This document shows, piece after piece, positions 36,571 through 50,823 of a stretch of DNA of 64,000 nt. Each line of letters begins with the position of its first letter. The stretch's first letter is position 1. The notes beneath the pieces are model-generated. The model was not told the DNA's origin and searched no databases. It saw only the letters and a list, made by a program, of their open reading frames with translations. A program made the translations under genes and the position numbers. Location: assembly GCA_030280995.1 (NCBI GenBank), contig JASXTE010000015.1:6683001-6747000 (forward strand), read 5' to 3'. Source of the stretch: Hemileia vastatrix (lineage: Eukaryota; Basidiomycota; Pucciniomycetes; Pucciniales; Zaghouaniaceae).

Positions 36571-37124
36571 TTTTCTGATATTTTTTGATATTTTTTGATA
36601 TTTTTTGATATTTTTTGATATTTTTTGATATTTTTTGATATTTTTTGATATTTTTTGATATTTTTTGATATTTTTTGATATTTTTTGATATTTTTTGATA
36701 TTTTTTGATATTTTTTGATATTTTTTGATATTTTTTGATATTTTTTGATATTTTTTGATATTTTTTGATATTTTTTGATATTTTTTGATATTTTTTGATA
36801 TTTTTTGATATTTTTTGATATTTTTTGATATTTTTTGATATTTTTTGATATTTTTTGATATTTTTTGATATTTTTTGATATTTTTTGATATTTTTTGATA
36901 TTTTTTGATATTTTTTGATATTTTTTGATATTTTTTGATATTTTTTGATATTTTTTGATATTTTTTGATATTTTTTGATATTTTTTGATATTTTTTGATA
37001 TTTTTTGATATTTTTTGATATTTTTTGATATTTTTTGATATTTTTTGATATTTTTTGATATTTTTTGATATTTTTTGTTATTTTTTGATATTTTTTGATA
37101 TTTTTTTGATATTTTTTGATATTT
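36571..37124. repeat. (TTTTTTGATA)n, about 55 units
   Basis: A nearly perfect 10-bp tandem repeat starts directly after the solo LTR, with one TTTTTTGTTA variant near 37.08 kb and a one-base slip near 37.10 kb. The homogeneity implies recent expansion. Confidence 0.97.
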
Positions 37125-39889
37125 ATTTAAATTTCACCATGGGAAATCTTGGGGTGAATTTTCAGTATTTCTCACTCTTTGAACTCTATGGTGACCCTAA
37201 TTTATGCCATATATCATACCTAGGATAAATGCCTAATTGAAAACAAATTGAATTCACCTTTAGTCTGAGATTTGTCCTTGATTAAGGCTCAGTGCGACCT
37301 ACATTTAGCACAAGCTGATCCAACAAAACTGTAATTTGATCCTGAGTTGAGCACCAATTCAGCACACATTGATCTAAAATACACATTATGCATGTGTACT
37401 CAAAATTCATTATTGATTCAAATTGAAAATTCATATATATTCAGTGACAATTATGCATGAATACTCAATATGCATACTCTACATTTCATATTGCATATTC
37501 AAAAGGAAACATTTATCCATACACAATGTGTAAATTAACCTTCTACCGAGAAAAGTAAAAAATAAGTCATGTGACTTATAATTTTGAAAAAGGAAAAGAG
37601 GAATGATGATTTAAGATTTTTTATAATAGCCTTAGTTTTAATTATATAGTTAAAAAATATTCTTTGAAAAACTATTTTGAAAAAACCCAACTTTTAAAAG
37701 TAAATTTTAACTGTTAGAATTATCTATATACACCACAAAATATGAGGGGATGACTTGCTAGCAAGTCCCCAACCTTGAACCCTAATTTATATCTAATTGT
37801 GCACATATTGAGGCAGTGATGAAACAATCAAGAAAAAATAGTGAATTTACTTTGAAAACACCTTGAAACTAATTTGAACCTTCATTGAACCAAATTTAAT
37901 TAATAGTTCAAAAAATATGTATACTTTATTAAGGTTAATTAAAATAAACAGTAACTAAGTAAGTCTGAAACATAATAACTGTAAGTAAAATAATCCAAAA
38001 CAGGTATTACAATGTTTTGTTAGGGGTTTTAATTGAAACAAATAGAATATTTTAAAGCAAAAATTTTGGTAATTAATTTAATTCAATTTTAAAGGAAAAT
38101 TAATCATTTGTATTAACTATTTTAGTAACTTAATAATAAATCTAGTTGAAAAAAGTAATTAATTTAATCATATTATTAATTTAAAGTGAGGATTTTAATA
38201 TTATTATTTTAAATAAGTAGTTTAATTTATTTAAAAATTTCCTGACACAATTGAGGGTCAAAAAAGCGCCCAATATTATTGTTTAATATAATATGTAAGG
38301 CCTTATTTAATATATAAATTTAGTTAATTGATTTAATTACATTATAAGTTAATTTTAAACTTTTAATTATAATATATGTTTATAATTAATTAATTAATTA
38401 TTTATATTTATTAAATACGTAAAAATGCACCATAATTTTGAGAATTTAAAATATATCGTGCTTAATTTAAATGTATAAATAAATTTTATAACAATAAAAT
38501 TAATATAACCCTAATTTTATTTTTATTTAATAAGATACTTATATAATTTTATAATGTAATAAAATATTAATTTATATACATAAAATGCACATTTTTAATC
38601 CCTCTTTTGATTCCAGTAAATAAACATAACATTTACTGGGCCCCTGGTATAGCCTTGCTGACAATTTGTTAAAGGGATAAAAAATAAATGAGCCCCTATA
38701 TCAATCTAGCCTTGTGGCTTCATGAGATTTTGAAAAAAAAAATTTCATTTTTTGAATCTAATGACACTTTCAGATACTATAAATTATAAGATATTTCCCT
38801 AAAGTTAATAGGGTATTCATCCTATGAATATTTAGTTAGAACATCTAATATTCTAAGAAATTATTCATTAAGAAATATTTATTGAATTTCAATATTTCAT
38901 TAAATTTTTATTAGTAAAAAATTGAGAAATAAACACCTTTTCTCATTATATCAATCAATATTATTATTTATTTCTCCATTTTCAATACATTTGTGGAGGA
39001 TGAAACACTCTTTAAAATAATTTAACATTTAATTTAGTCAATAGAACAGTTTTTAAGATTGCTTTACATCCCATATTTATATTAGTTAAAACAGGAAATG
39101 GGCCTAGTTCTATTAAAATTGTAACTTATCATGTGCTCATTATATCAAAAGAATAAAAAATCAAATTTTATGAGAATAAAATTTATGGTAAATATATAAT
39201 GAGAAATATTTTTGAGTTTTTTTTGGGATGTTTCATGCAATTAATATTTTGAAGTCTCAAAATATACTATATAATTTTTGTGCTGACATTGTTTCAAGAT
39301 TTTCCTTATAAAAGTACTTTTCTCCCTCAAACTTTAAATCTGATTCTTCCAGCTAAAATTTTCTCGCTCTTACATTTTATTTGAGTCTACCAAGAACTGT
39401 CACATCCCAAACCCTTATTCCCCCTTCTCCACCCCTAATAATCCTATTACACCCCTCCTCACTTTTTTTTCTCTTCTTAAAACCCTATTTTTTCCCCTCT
39501 TCCCCACTTTCAACTCCAAATTTCTTGATATAACTCCTTTTTCTCCCCTTCTAACCCCTTTTACTCTATATGCAGAAAAGAGGGTGTCAGTGTGTGCTAG
39601 TATCTAAGTAAGATTTAAAAGTTAATATTAAAGGTCCTACTACTTATTTTAAAAATTATTTAGTGATTAAACCTTAGGGGAAGACTAATAAAATAGTTAT
39701 TCTCAATATAAACTCACAATACTTGGATTTTTATGTGTGCTTTTGATGGAATATAGATCATTAAAATATAGTTATATCTTATATAAATATAATATCTATT
39801 AAAAAATGCTTTATAATATTTTTATATATGATAATAATTGTTTTATTATGTTTATTGAAAGTGTAGTAAGTAAGTGATGTCCAATAGCC
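37125..39889. other. AT-rich DNA with MITE-like fragments
   Basis: At about 37.25-37.39 kb a stretch (TCTGAGATTTGTCC, TGATCCTGAGTTGAGC) resembles the interior of the repeat at 47.1-47.3 kb. At 37731 the end CACCACAAAATATGAGGGG with GACTTGCTAGCAAGTCC matches the 249-bp MITE end. A C/T-rich tract covers 39.40-39.57 kb. AGAAAAGAGGG followed by TGTCAGTGTG near 39.58 kb could be an LTR edge. No gene is seen. Confidence 0.55.
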
Positions 39890-40763
39890 TGTCAGATCCT
39901 CCCTTACTTATGCCGAAATCCACTGGAGTGCACAGACCTTCAATCCAGATGATGTCACTTCTATGCCCAGAAATTACAGCAGTGTGAGGGCCCATCACCT
40001 CCCCATCGTGTCCACTTCAAGAATTTTTAGCACCCAGACCTCCAGTAAGGACCTTACATAACAATTAATGATACCACAGACCCATACCATAAATAGAATA
40101 AACAGATAAAATCAGATACCATTAAAAAACAGGTAAAAACAACTCATCCAAAGAGTATATAATGAAACCCAAAGAATATAAAGGAACCAACTTGACTTTC
40201 CAAGCCCCCAATAATATCCCCAAGCATCCATTTTACCCAGTAATGATATCCCAACCCATAAATCCATGAAAATCCATCAATGGAAGCGGATTAAGTTGTC
40301 CAAACTGGATATATGCGCCTGAAAAAGGTGTATATGCTTGTATAGGAGTTGTGAGTCCATTTAATACGTCCATATGACCTAAAATAAGCAGAAAAATAAA
40401 GTTTATAGGCTTTTAAGAGGTTAAAACCCACATATAGACCTAAATATACATAATATAACTAAATATTTCACTGAATATGAGGTTTATGTATACATATAAG
40501 CCTATTTATGTCTATAATTACTTAATATCACTTAATATAAGTATATTATGACTCCATTAACACCTTAATAAGTATTATTATGCTATGGATAAGCTATTTA
40601 AACTATTATAAATCATATAATACTGTAATGATTATATATATATGTATTAAAACCATATATCTAAGTATTTTAACTTTATTTTTAAGTTATAAGATTAATG
40701 TAATTAAGGTTATCTTATTTTAAACATAAGAATTACTCAGTCATGGGGATACCAAGGCTGACA
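39890..40763 (-). repeat. Candidate 3' LTR (874 bp)
   Basis: On the minus strand it begins TGTCAGCC and continues TATCCCCATGACTGAGTAA, like the start of the 1.5-kb LTR (TGTCAGCCTGTATATCCCCA). It is preceded by TTTTTTGGGTGAGGGAG, like the tract before the other element's 3' LTR. The distal end TGTCAG at 39890 is a best guess. The body is diverged. Confidence 0.6.
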
Positions 40764-40883
40764 CTCCCTCACCCAAAAAAAATAATAAAAAAATGTAAGG
40801 ACATTTTAATTAATAAGTAAAGAGTGAATAGAAAAATAATTTTGAAATTTATATGATACATATACTGAGTTAAAAAGTATCAT

Positions 40884-43800
40884 TTGGATCAATATTTTTT
40901 CAAGAGATTTTTCAGATCAGAGATTTCATTTTCTGGAATCCACTGTTCAAATTCACTTCAATTATTTTTAAACCTTAATATATACTCAACTCCCTTTTCT
41001 TTTGTAAGGTGTGTCTTTTTAAGTATCTTTTCAATTTTTGCCTTTTCAACTATTTCTTCAGGTTTCTGTTTATGCCTTCCTGAACTTCTTGGAAATAGAG
41101 AAGTATCATAAGAATGTTATGGTTTTTTAAGAGAAATAGGAAATATTGGTTGTTTCTATCATATGGAGCATATAAAATAACTCAAACAGCATTGTTACCA
41201 ACCATCTTTTTTACTACAAATGGTCCAATGAATGGATCCTTCAATTTAACATTACCATTTAAATTAAAATGCAGTGTAGAAATAAGGACTTCATCACCCT
41301 CTTTAAAAATTTGTTCTTTATGGGCTTTATCCCATCTTTTTTTCTCACACTCAAATGCCTTATTTATACATTCTTGAGCATGATTTCTGCATAATTCTTG
41401 CATCTGAATAAAAGATTTTTCACCTTGATGGATATTCAATATAGGTAATTTATTAACAGTTTTAGCAGGGGTATTAGGTACATAACCCAACCATAAATCA
41501 AAGGGCTTTTTGACAGTGACAGAATTTTCTGTACTATTGTATGCAAATTCTAAACCTGGGATAAGGGTTACCAAATCATGCGTGAATTTGTCATTGTCTT
41601 TAAAATTAAGACTAAAAGCACAGTATCTTCTTATCATGTCTTCTAAAGTTTGAATCATTCTTTCTGATAGCCCATCAGTTTGTGGGTGGTGTGCTGTAGA
41701 AAGTTTTAATTGACACCCTGAAACATCCATAAGTGATGTCCAGAGCTCAGAAGTAAATTTTGAATCTATGTCTAAATCTATTGCTTTGAAGAAACCTGCT
41801 ATATTTAAAATTTGTGTCCACCATAAAAAATCTAAGTTCTTTTCAGAAAAATCTTTGTGGGTAGGAATAAATTTACAGATTTTTGTAAATCTATATACAA
41901 TTTCTCAGCAGGAGTTATAACTCTTATGCCCTGATATTGGAAAGACTGTTACAAAATCCATGTTAACTGTTTCCCATGGAGCTTTTGCTTGCTCAAGTTG
42001 TTGCAATAAACCAGCTCTTTTTCCTGTTAATATTTTATATTTTTGTCAAGAATCACATGTCTCAACATACTTTTGAACATCATCAGACATGTTAATCCAC
42101 AAAGCTGTGTTTTTTACTCTGGTTAATGTTTTATGGAAGTTAAAATGACCTGTTAATATATCATCATGACATATTCTTAACATAAACTCCTTCATTGAAG
42201 GGTGAATTACAATTACATTTCTTATTTTCTTCCTGTTATATATAAAACCATCCTCAATGGAGAATTTTCTTTTTTCTATTGCTTCTCTATATATATGTGG
42301 TAATGTTTTTATTAAAACACTCATTGAAGTATTAAATGGATCATTTAATATTGTAGTAAGTTTACTAAAGTCAGGATATGAAGCATAATTATAAAGAATT
42401 GATTGCATAAATTCATCCTCAAGATCTACAATATAAATTCCATAAATGTTATTAATCTCTGTTTCAGGAAGATAAGCAGAATTAACATCATTATTAGGTA
42501 GAGGTACCCTAGATAACAGATTTTTATTAGAGTGTAAGGTTCCTGCTCTATGTGTAATAGTCATCAGTCCTCTGTATTCTTGTACAGATAATTATCATCT
42601 AAACATATGTCTATTAGGATTTTTCATGTTTAAGAGTGACTTAACTGCACTACAGTCAGTTATTAACTCAAATTTTTGGTCTTCAAGGTAATAATGTAGC
42701 TTCTAGAGAGCCCATGCTATGGCCAAACATTCAAGTTGAGTAGCACTATATTTCAATTCACTAGTTCTTTGAGTACGTGAAATATAGCAAATAACTACTT
42801 CTGACATTGTCCCTTCAATAAGTTGTTTTTGAGGCAACGAAGCACCCAAACCAATAAAACTTTCATCTGTATACAATACAAAAGGTAATTGTAAATCTGG
42901 TAATTCCAAGATAGTAGCTTTCAATAAATGTTCTTTAAACTTATGAAAAGCCTGTCGTCTTTCATCATACCAAATGAAAGCTTCTGATTTCTTTATAAGT
43001 GTGGTCAATGGTGCAGAAATTAATTGGTAGTTTTTTTTATATTGTCTATAATAACCACACTTACAAAGTTAATATTTTGAATCCTTTAAATTTTGAAGAT
43101 TTCCAATATTCTTGACTGTAGCCACCTTATTTTGTTCTACACATATTTGTAAGCCAGATACAATATGACCAAGCACTTTTAAGGACTCAAACCCAATTTT
43201 ACATTTTTTCAATGAAAGGGTCATTTTGATTTCATCCATTTTCTGAAAAATCTTATTTAAATGGATTAATTTTTCATCATATGTCTAAGAGAAAACTAAG
43301 ATGTCATCAATATATACCATTTACCATCCATCAAACATTTAATTATGCAATTTTATATCAATTAACTTCTGAAATACTGACAGAGAATTTTTTGGTCCAA
43401 ATGGCATCCTGAAATATTTATTTATTCCCATATGTTTTGTTATCAACAAAAATTTCTGTGAATTTTTTCAACTGGAATTTGATTGTACCCTTAATTTCCG
43501 TTTAGGCAACTTATATACTTAGCACATTCAAGGGTAGCATTTTTAGAGGTAATCCTTGGAAAGGGATAAATATCATCTACTGTAAATGTATTTAATGCTC
43601 TATAATCACCACACAGTCTGGCTTTATTTTGTTCATAAGAAATTAGCACTGGTGATATTACACAATATTTAGGTGTAGTTTCAACCTTCTCAAGAGTTTT
43701 CATTTAAAATAACATCTTAATATTATCCTCTATTTCTTTCCTCTTCATTCGTGAAGCAGGGTATGGTTTCTTTTTAAGACTAGCAGGAATATTATCCATA

Positions 43801-44899
43801 TCACAGGTAAAACTAATTTTTATCTCATGATATTTTACAAGGCCAAGTTTATTGGTCCCATGTGCAAAAGCCATTGGAAATAATTTAATTAAGTCCAAAA
43901 TATTTGTTTTCTCAGCTTCACTTATCTGAGTGCCAAATGATGCTTTTGAAATTTCTGTTTTCAGAAGTTCCATCTCATTGTTTTCTCTTATTTTGCATGG
44001 AATATCTATGACTGACTCAATGTGTAAGACTGTGTTAAAAGAATTTATTTTAAATTTTCTTTTACCATTCATGCCAATTGTAAAAACATTATTAGAAGGG
44101 TCTAATTTCACACCAAAGTTAGTCAGAATGTCATTTCCAATGATAAAACAACTACCACTATTAGTATTTTGCGTTACTACAAAGTCACAAGTTAATCTAA
44201 CATAACCATGTTGATCTTTAAAGAAAAATGCAGCTTTTTATATACCAATGGGGTGTTGTACTGATCCAAAACCTCTCCTATTTTTACTTTGAAGGGGTTC
44301 AAGCTTTGACTTATAATCACTATCTATTTTCTGTAATATATTTGAAGAAACAACAGAACCAGAAGCTCCTGTGTCCAAACTATATTAAATGTTTCTCCAG
44401 AAATGATAGCTTGAAATGTGATAGGTGTCATTTTTAAGCTATCAGCTTGTATATCCATAATGATTTCAGCATCCTCAAAATTCAATAAAGATTTATTTGA
44501 GTCCATACTTAATATTGGATTTTCAAAGATGGACAAATCATCTTCCAACATACAGACTTCATTTTCATCACTATATGAGATATTACTGTCATAATCACTT
44601 GAATCTTTACTTTTTTCTGTTTCAATTTCAGATTCATGCTGATTTTCAACAATTTGTATATTCTTTTCACATTTGCAACCTTTAAACCAAGGCTTATTAC
44701 ACTTATAACAAGTATTATTTTCATACTTTTTAGGTACTATAGGTGCAGTAGGTTTTTTCTGCTTCTCCTGAAGTGGTTTTGAATTTTGATTTTTCACAGG
44801 TTCATTAGTTTGTTTATAAGTGGTGTACCTTGCTTCATGTTTATGGTTTAATAATATTTCATTACAAATATTAATAAATTCAGAATATTCATTAACCAT
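40884..44899 (-). pseudogene. Decayed pol of the minus-strand element
   Basis: Fragments run from a knuckle-like CYKCNKPWFKGCKC (His replaced by Cys) near 44.7 kb, through a protease region (FQAIISGETFNIV) at 44.4 kb and a post-protease segment at 44111-43704. RT follows (CVISPVLISYEQNKARLCGDY; YIDD near 43.3 kb), then RNase H at 43008-42703 (LYTDESFIGLGASL, QLECLAIAWAL) and integrase at 42564-41182 (CHDDILTGHFNFHKTL, STAHHPQTDG, QTLEDMIRRY). A chromodomain ends it near 41.0 kb. Stops and shifts separate all blocks. Confidence 0.85.
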
Positions 44900-45027
44900 T
44901 ATTGTTCTAGCTATAACAATGTCTCTGACAGATATAGGTAATTTAATTTTATCTTATCTTTCCATAAGTTGAAATTCATTTTTAGCTCAATGGCTTTTAA
45001 TACTTTATTTAAAATTCATTAAAAATA

Positions 45028-46740
45028 TCATAGTTTTTCACCATTCAAACGATTATACCTAGTTCTCTCATATAACTTTTGCTGAGTTAGTCTGAATTCA
45101 GAACCTCCAAATTGTTTTTCAATCAGGTGCTTCCATTCAGCACAAGAGTAATCTTTAACCTCACTTAGAACAGCTTCAAACCATAATAAAGCAACATCCT
45201 TAAATAAATAGATAAATTTTGATTTTATTTCTTCATCTGATAGCTTATATGAGACTTTTAAGTTGTCAATTCTTTGAATAAAATGTTGCCAATCAGAGCT
45301 GGATTCTCCATCATAAGTCGTGTACTGATCAATCTTTGGCCAGTTCTTCTGATTGGATTTCGTTTCACTAATCTTAGGTAACTTCAATAACTCATTTACT
45401 CTGGATGAATGATCTTGTATCTTCTCTTGCATGGATTTGTGACTATCATTTGTCTTCTCAGAATTTATACTTCCACCAGATTGTTGTACTTGTGGTGGCA
45501 TTGGAAATGATTGAGATTAATTTTTGCAAATGAATGAATTATTATTATACTGTGTATACTTATGAATATCCTGATTCATTAGGAGATTATCTGTTTCAAT
45601 CTCTACTTTAGTTAATCTTGGTAACAGATCAGAGAAACTCTGATTTATTTGTGCAAAAGATAACTTAGTTCTTGATTCAGATTTTAATTAATGTGCTTCA
45701 TACAATTTTTCTAACTCACAGAATTTACTGAAAGCTCACTATATTTATTAATGAAAGAGTCATATTTAAGAGTTAGAGCCAAGTTTTAATTCTCTAATTC
45801 TTTATTTCTTGTTTCCAGTTGATAAATTTCCAATTTCAAGGACAAAATTGTACCACTTGAGAGCTTAATTGCCTGTTCCTCAACTCAGTCATTCTATTCC
45901 ATAATGCTGAAACAATTCTATGGACTTTTGGGTTATAATTAAAATATTACATGTCTTCCTTCTCAATTTTTTCACTATTTTGTGAACTTTTCATCTCACT
46001 AAAAATTGGTGGCAACTGAGGGTTAACTGTATTATTATTATAAATAGTACTGTTGTTATTAACAAAAGATAAATCAGGTGTATCTACATCAAAACCTAAT
46101 TGTCTTAAGTCCTCCTCAATTTTCTGTACAGATTTTACATCAATAACATTACCTATATTGTAATAATCAGTATTTTGTTCAATCTGAGAGGGTAATCTAC
46201 TTACCACAGGATAGGAGCAAGCCCTGACTTTTGGCACTTTTTTTTCCTTTGTAAAGGTTAGCTGAGGCAGTCTGATGATGGGCTGGATCCCTGTTGCAAT
46301 TGTAGCTGGACCACTGCTGATGGAACCAATTTCACTTCTATTTTTCTACCAAGATTTTTTCCCGGGAATGATGTGACCCTCCTTGGGTAGGGGGTTGTTG
46401 GCTTGCCTGACCTACCTTTAACTCCGCCAATATTTGCATCATTTTTTGGAACCCCACCTTGTATTTGTTTTGCAACTGCTATACCTCCTTTAGAATGGTA
46501 GAACTTAATTCCTCTAGTTTCAGAACCTGTTTGGCCAGATGAGACAGTTAATCCTGAAGAGGAGGTGAAGTCTTTTTAATTTTTATCTTTTTTAGAAAGA
46601 TGTCCTTTTCCTTTATGCTGATAGACTCTGATTTTAAGTATGATTGGCCCTCCATGGTGGTGTCCTGAAGCAATGTTCTTAGCTTTAGACCTGTTGTTAT
46701 AAGCAGTTTTTTCACTTACATTTTCCTGTGGAGCACTCAT
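45028..46740 (-). pseudogene. Decayed gag of the minus-strand element
   Basis: An ATG at 46740 opens MSAPQENVSEKTAYNNRSKA, a basic Gly/Lys-rich region with stops. 46237-45947 encodes a helical segment, and 45501-45028 the capsid-like domain (NQKNWPKIDQYTTYDGESSS, ALLWFEAVL, FGGSEFRLTQQKLYERTRY), matching the plus-strand element residue for residue over long stretches. Confidence 0.8.
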
Positions 46741-47084
46741 TTTATCTTAAATAAAAATAATTCACAACTACAAAATGGAAAACCTATATGGTAATTAGTA
46801 GACAAAATTATTAGCAATACAATTACTAATAAAAGCACTGGAGCTTACCCTGAATTTATATCTTTACTTATATAAATAAAATATACAAAAATTTAAAAAA
46901 ATTTGTTTAAAACAATATAATAAGTTTAACTAGACCTTCATAAGGGTAAATAATTAGATTACCAAGCTTTAGCCAAATACAAATTTAATTGGGTGTCATA
47001 TTGGTGTCCAAAAACCAAGTAAAGTTGGGTTTTTATTGGGTACAGTTACTACTGTAAATACATAATTTTTATTATAAAAAATTA

Positions 47085-47345
47085 GTACAATTATTATACA
47101 CCACAGAAAAAATGGGGGGGTATTGCTAGCAATACCCCTTGCTTGAGCTCCGTTGAGCCACAAATCTATGCTTGAATTATGCACACATCATCACCATGTA
47201 GGAAATTGTTTGGCCTTACATTTAGTCAGAGATTTGTCACAGATTGAGCTCAAGATGAACCTACATTGATCACCGTTTGATCTTGTAAAATCCTAATTTG
47301 ATCATCAGTTAAGCTCCCTTTGATCTCACTTTGATCTAACATAAG
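47085..47345. mobile_element. MITE-like element or fragment
   Basis: It begins CACCACAGAAAAAATGGGGG near 47.1 kb, with the nested palindrome GGGTATTGCTAGCAATACCC. The interior (GTCAGAGATTTGTC, GATCACCGTTTGATC) resembles 37.25-37.39 kb. The opposite end was not identified. Confidence 0.5.
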
Positions 47346-50300
47346 CTTTTGCATATCCAATATGTCAACTATTCACTTTCAAAAAGATTCATAATGAATT
47401 TCACATGGAATATTAGAAACGAAACCAGTAATTTTGAGTAAATGTCTCATCAAAATGATTAATCTACAACAAAATACCATCAAAATTCAATCTGATTACT
47501 GAAAACTTTTGTTAAAATGACTAATAGATATTTAAATTGGAAAATAATATTCCATTTCTCAATTTCAAATTCAAAATATAAATCCTCGTTTGAAATGTGA
47601 ATTTTGTAGATTCCTTGCCTTCCTATATTATGAGTAATATTTGAGGTATTTTACACCTTTGTAAATATGGTGTTGTGCTCCTAGAAATTATCTCTGTTTC
47701 AATTCAACTTTATTGAAGCTTGAGTCCAGAATGATAAATATTTTATAACTATTTTGAGAAAAAAGTCACTAGTAATGAATTTAGCCTTTTATCTGTCCTT
47801 TATTAAACCTCACTTAATCCTACTTAAATCCAAATTGACCCACAAAAACCTTATTTGGGATATTTTTTAGCCCAGGATGATTCAAGATTGGAGCAAAATA
47901 TTATTTTAAATATCCAATATGCCTATTGATTAAATTTCTTCAAGCTTACTTTAAATTCACATTAACATTAACTTTCACAGGAAATATTAAACACAAATCT
48001 TGAAAATATAGTATTTAAAATCATAATAAATATAATATAATATGCTTACAACAAAATTTTCTTTCTGGATTAATTGAAACGAAAAATTGTTCATTTGTGA
48101 AAATAGAAAAAATACTATCCATCCTGAATTTAGAATTCATTTTTAAAAATTTAATGCCCCCTCACTTTCAAGTTTATCATGTATTTCGAAAATTATATTT
48201 TTAATAATTTTGTGAATAGTACACCTGAGATATAAACTTGGGGATATCAAAAACTAAAACATCAGCAAATTGAAATGTTTTTTATTGTTATGAATGGAAA
48301 TAATGATTGAAAAACACCATTAGAGCAAGTTTGATTTTGAATAATAGGCATACTTTCTCATGTAAATTTCAATAAAAATAATTTTTATTCTTACTTAAGT
48401 TGCGGTGGATACATTTGAGCTCAAAAAGAATTAAAATTGATAAAATAAGACTTCTATAGTTCATATTCAAAAATGAAATCACCCTTCATTATCTACCTGT
48501 AAACTATTTTAAATTGAATAATTTCAAAGTCAGTATATACTGATGTTATTTTTTCTTCTAAAAAATTTATTATATAGATTAATAGTCATAAACAGTTGAC
48601 ATAGATGTTAAATTTATATAAGCAATCTTTAATTCATAAAATGATAAAACTATCTTTTATGTAAAAAGTGATGAAGGAAAAAAATATTATTAAATTTTTG
48701 ATGCACTATCAATAAAATTGAAGATAGAGCATATCAAAAGTTTAAACTTAATTTCAATTTTGATATCATCATTTTATTTTATTTTACTTGAGTAGAAAAC
48801 AGATTTTAAATCTCAATATAATTTTAAATCCCATTAGTTTGTAGATTTCAACATTTGAAACTATGAAATAAATATTTATGAAAGAATTTTACAATATTTG
48901 CCCTTCTAAAAACTCATAAATCCAACTTCAAATCTTCTAACCTTCACAAGTAACCACAATGCATTCTGAAAATACTCTATATTTAAATAATTAAAGGTAA
49001 ATAAAATTATGTTTTTATTCTTTATTTCAATTTTTGATAAATAATATATATATATACATATATATATATATATTATTTCTTAAAAAGTCTAAGAGGGAAC
49101 TTAATAGTGGTTTTGGCATTAGATATATAGATTCAACTTTCAAAAAATTTGTTTGGAATAAATTACAAAGACAAAAAGGATATATTTTGATGAAAGAATA
49201 CTGATTTAGGTTCTCTTAAAATATTATTAACCATTTTTATGGAATATTAATCCATGGTTATCATTCTTTATGATATTATCATAGAATTTTTTCCTTTTTT
49301 AATATAATGATTTTCTATTGTGTGGTATGTAGGCTAAGATAAGTTTAAAAGATTTATTGAAGATATATATACCAGAAACAGTATAATCTGTAGATTTATA
49401 ACTATAACTTACTTTTCTGATGTTTTACATCATTGATAAGTAGCTCATGCATTACACAAGTAAATAATTATAGTCTCTGGAAATAATTCCTTGTGAATTT
49501 CAATTTTTTTGTTATTCTTAAAATCATTACTCAAATAAACTAAAATTTCTTCAAATATTGATTGAAAGAAGGAGTTACAAAATCTTATTTTGTAGTTATA
49601 AAAGTTTGAGTTATTTTTCATATTATCAAGTATAATGAACATTTGTAAATTTTAACTTGAAAACTAGTGATCATAGCAAAGTAATACTGGAAGAATCAGA
49701 TAAAAAGGGTGGAATAAAGTCATAGCACAACAGGAAATGATACAAAATTGTTGATTTTTATCTCATAAAATTCAACTTATTTTTAACATATTTTACCACC
49801 TTTAGATAATGTTTAGTGGATTTTAACATTATTATAACAAGCAAACTTAACAATGTTTTGATTTTTTTAACAAAAATAAATATTGTTAGATCATTTTTTT
49901 AAAAAATATGACTTATTTTTATGCTTTATCTACAATAGTTAGTAGTTTTTTTTGCAGAAATTACTTGTTTTGATATTCTATTTTTGAATTTTTTAAGAGA
50001 CTTCATTGCATTAAAGTTTTGTAATAATTTTTCATTAAAGCATCATATTTTAAATCTAGAGAATTGGTTTTGAAATAATATATATTTTCATGTTAATTAA
50101 CTCATTATTTTTGGATTGATAAATTATGTTAAAATTGGGATTGCTTATTTCTAGTGAGTGTACATCATAGTTTGTTTTCAAATCAAAGATTAATAAATGG
50201 TGAAATTTGGTAAAACTCTAAATATCTTTTAAACCTTTTTGATTTAAATAATGTTTAATGTTATGTAATCATTCTATAAGTAGAACACAGTTAAAATCTG

Positions 50301-50782
50301 ATAATGGTACATTGCTTTCAATTTCTAATACTAAAATTCTATTCTACTTGAAACAATGTAAACTAAAGCTTGGTATCTCATAAGAAACTCACAATTTTCA
50401 AAAATCATATTTCCAACTTTTTAAACATGATACACATTAAAATATATTTTTAGAATAATTTCCTAATTAGTTTCAAATACTAGAAAATAATGACCTCAAT
50501 TTATTTTAATACTTAAACCATTCTGATGAGTGAATTTCACAATCCTCTAAGTAACATATGGTTACCATTTATACACATATGCATGATTTCTCCTTTTGTT
50601 TAATTTTAGCTGAATCTAAAAAGTAAAATCACATGTTGAATATCATCTATAGATAAACTTCTTATATTAGAAGCTAATATTTCATATGAGAAATTTGTTA
50701 TTGAGTTTGGGAAACATTAATAAGTGTTGGGTATTATAATTGAGCCATTTATTCAAGTAAATAAAAAAGGATGACGTTCTAA

Positions 50783-50823
<41 letters not shown>

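Larger units (their letters stand above)
39890..46745 (-). mobile_element. Degraded Ty3/gypsy retrotransposon, relative of the 13.1-22.7 kb element
   Basis: On the minus strand the order gag, protease, RT, RNase H, integrase, chromodomain is complete, with protein text closely matching the plus-strand element. Frames are broken in many places. A candidate 3' LTR lies at 39890-40763. No matching 5' LTR was found to the right of gag, so that end is probably lost or diverged. Confidence 0.88.
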
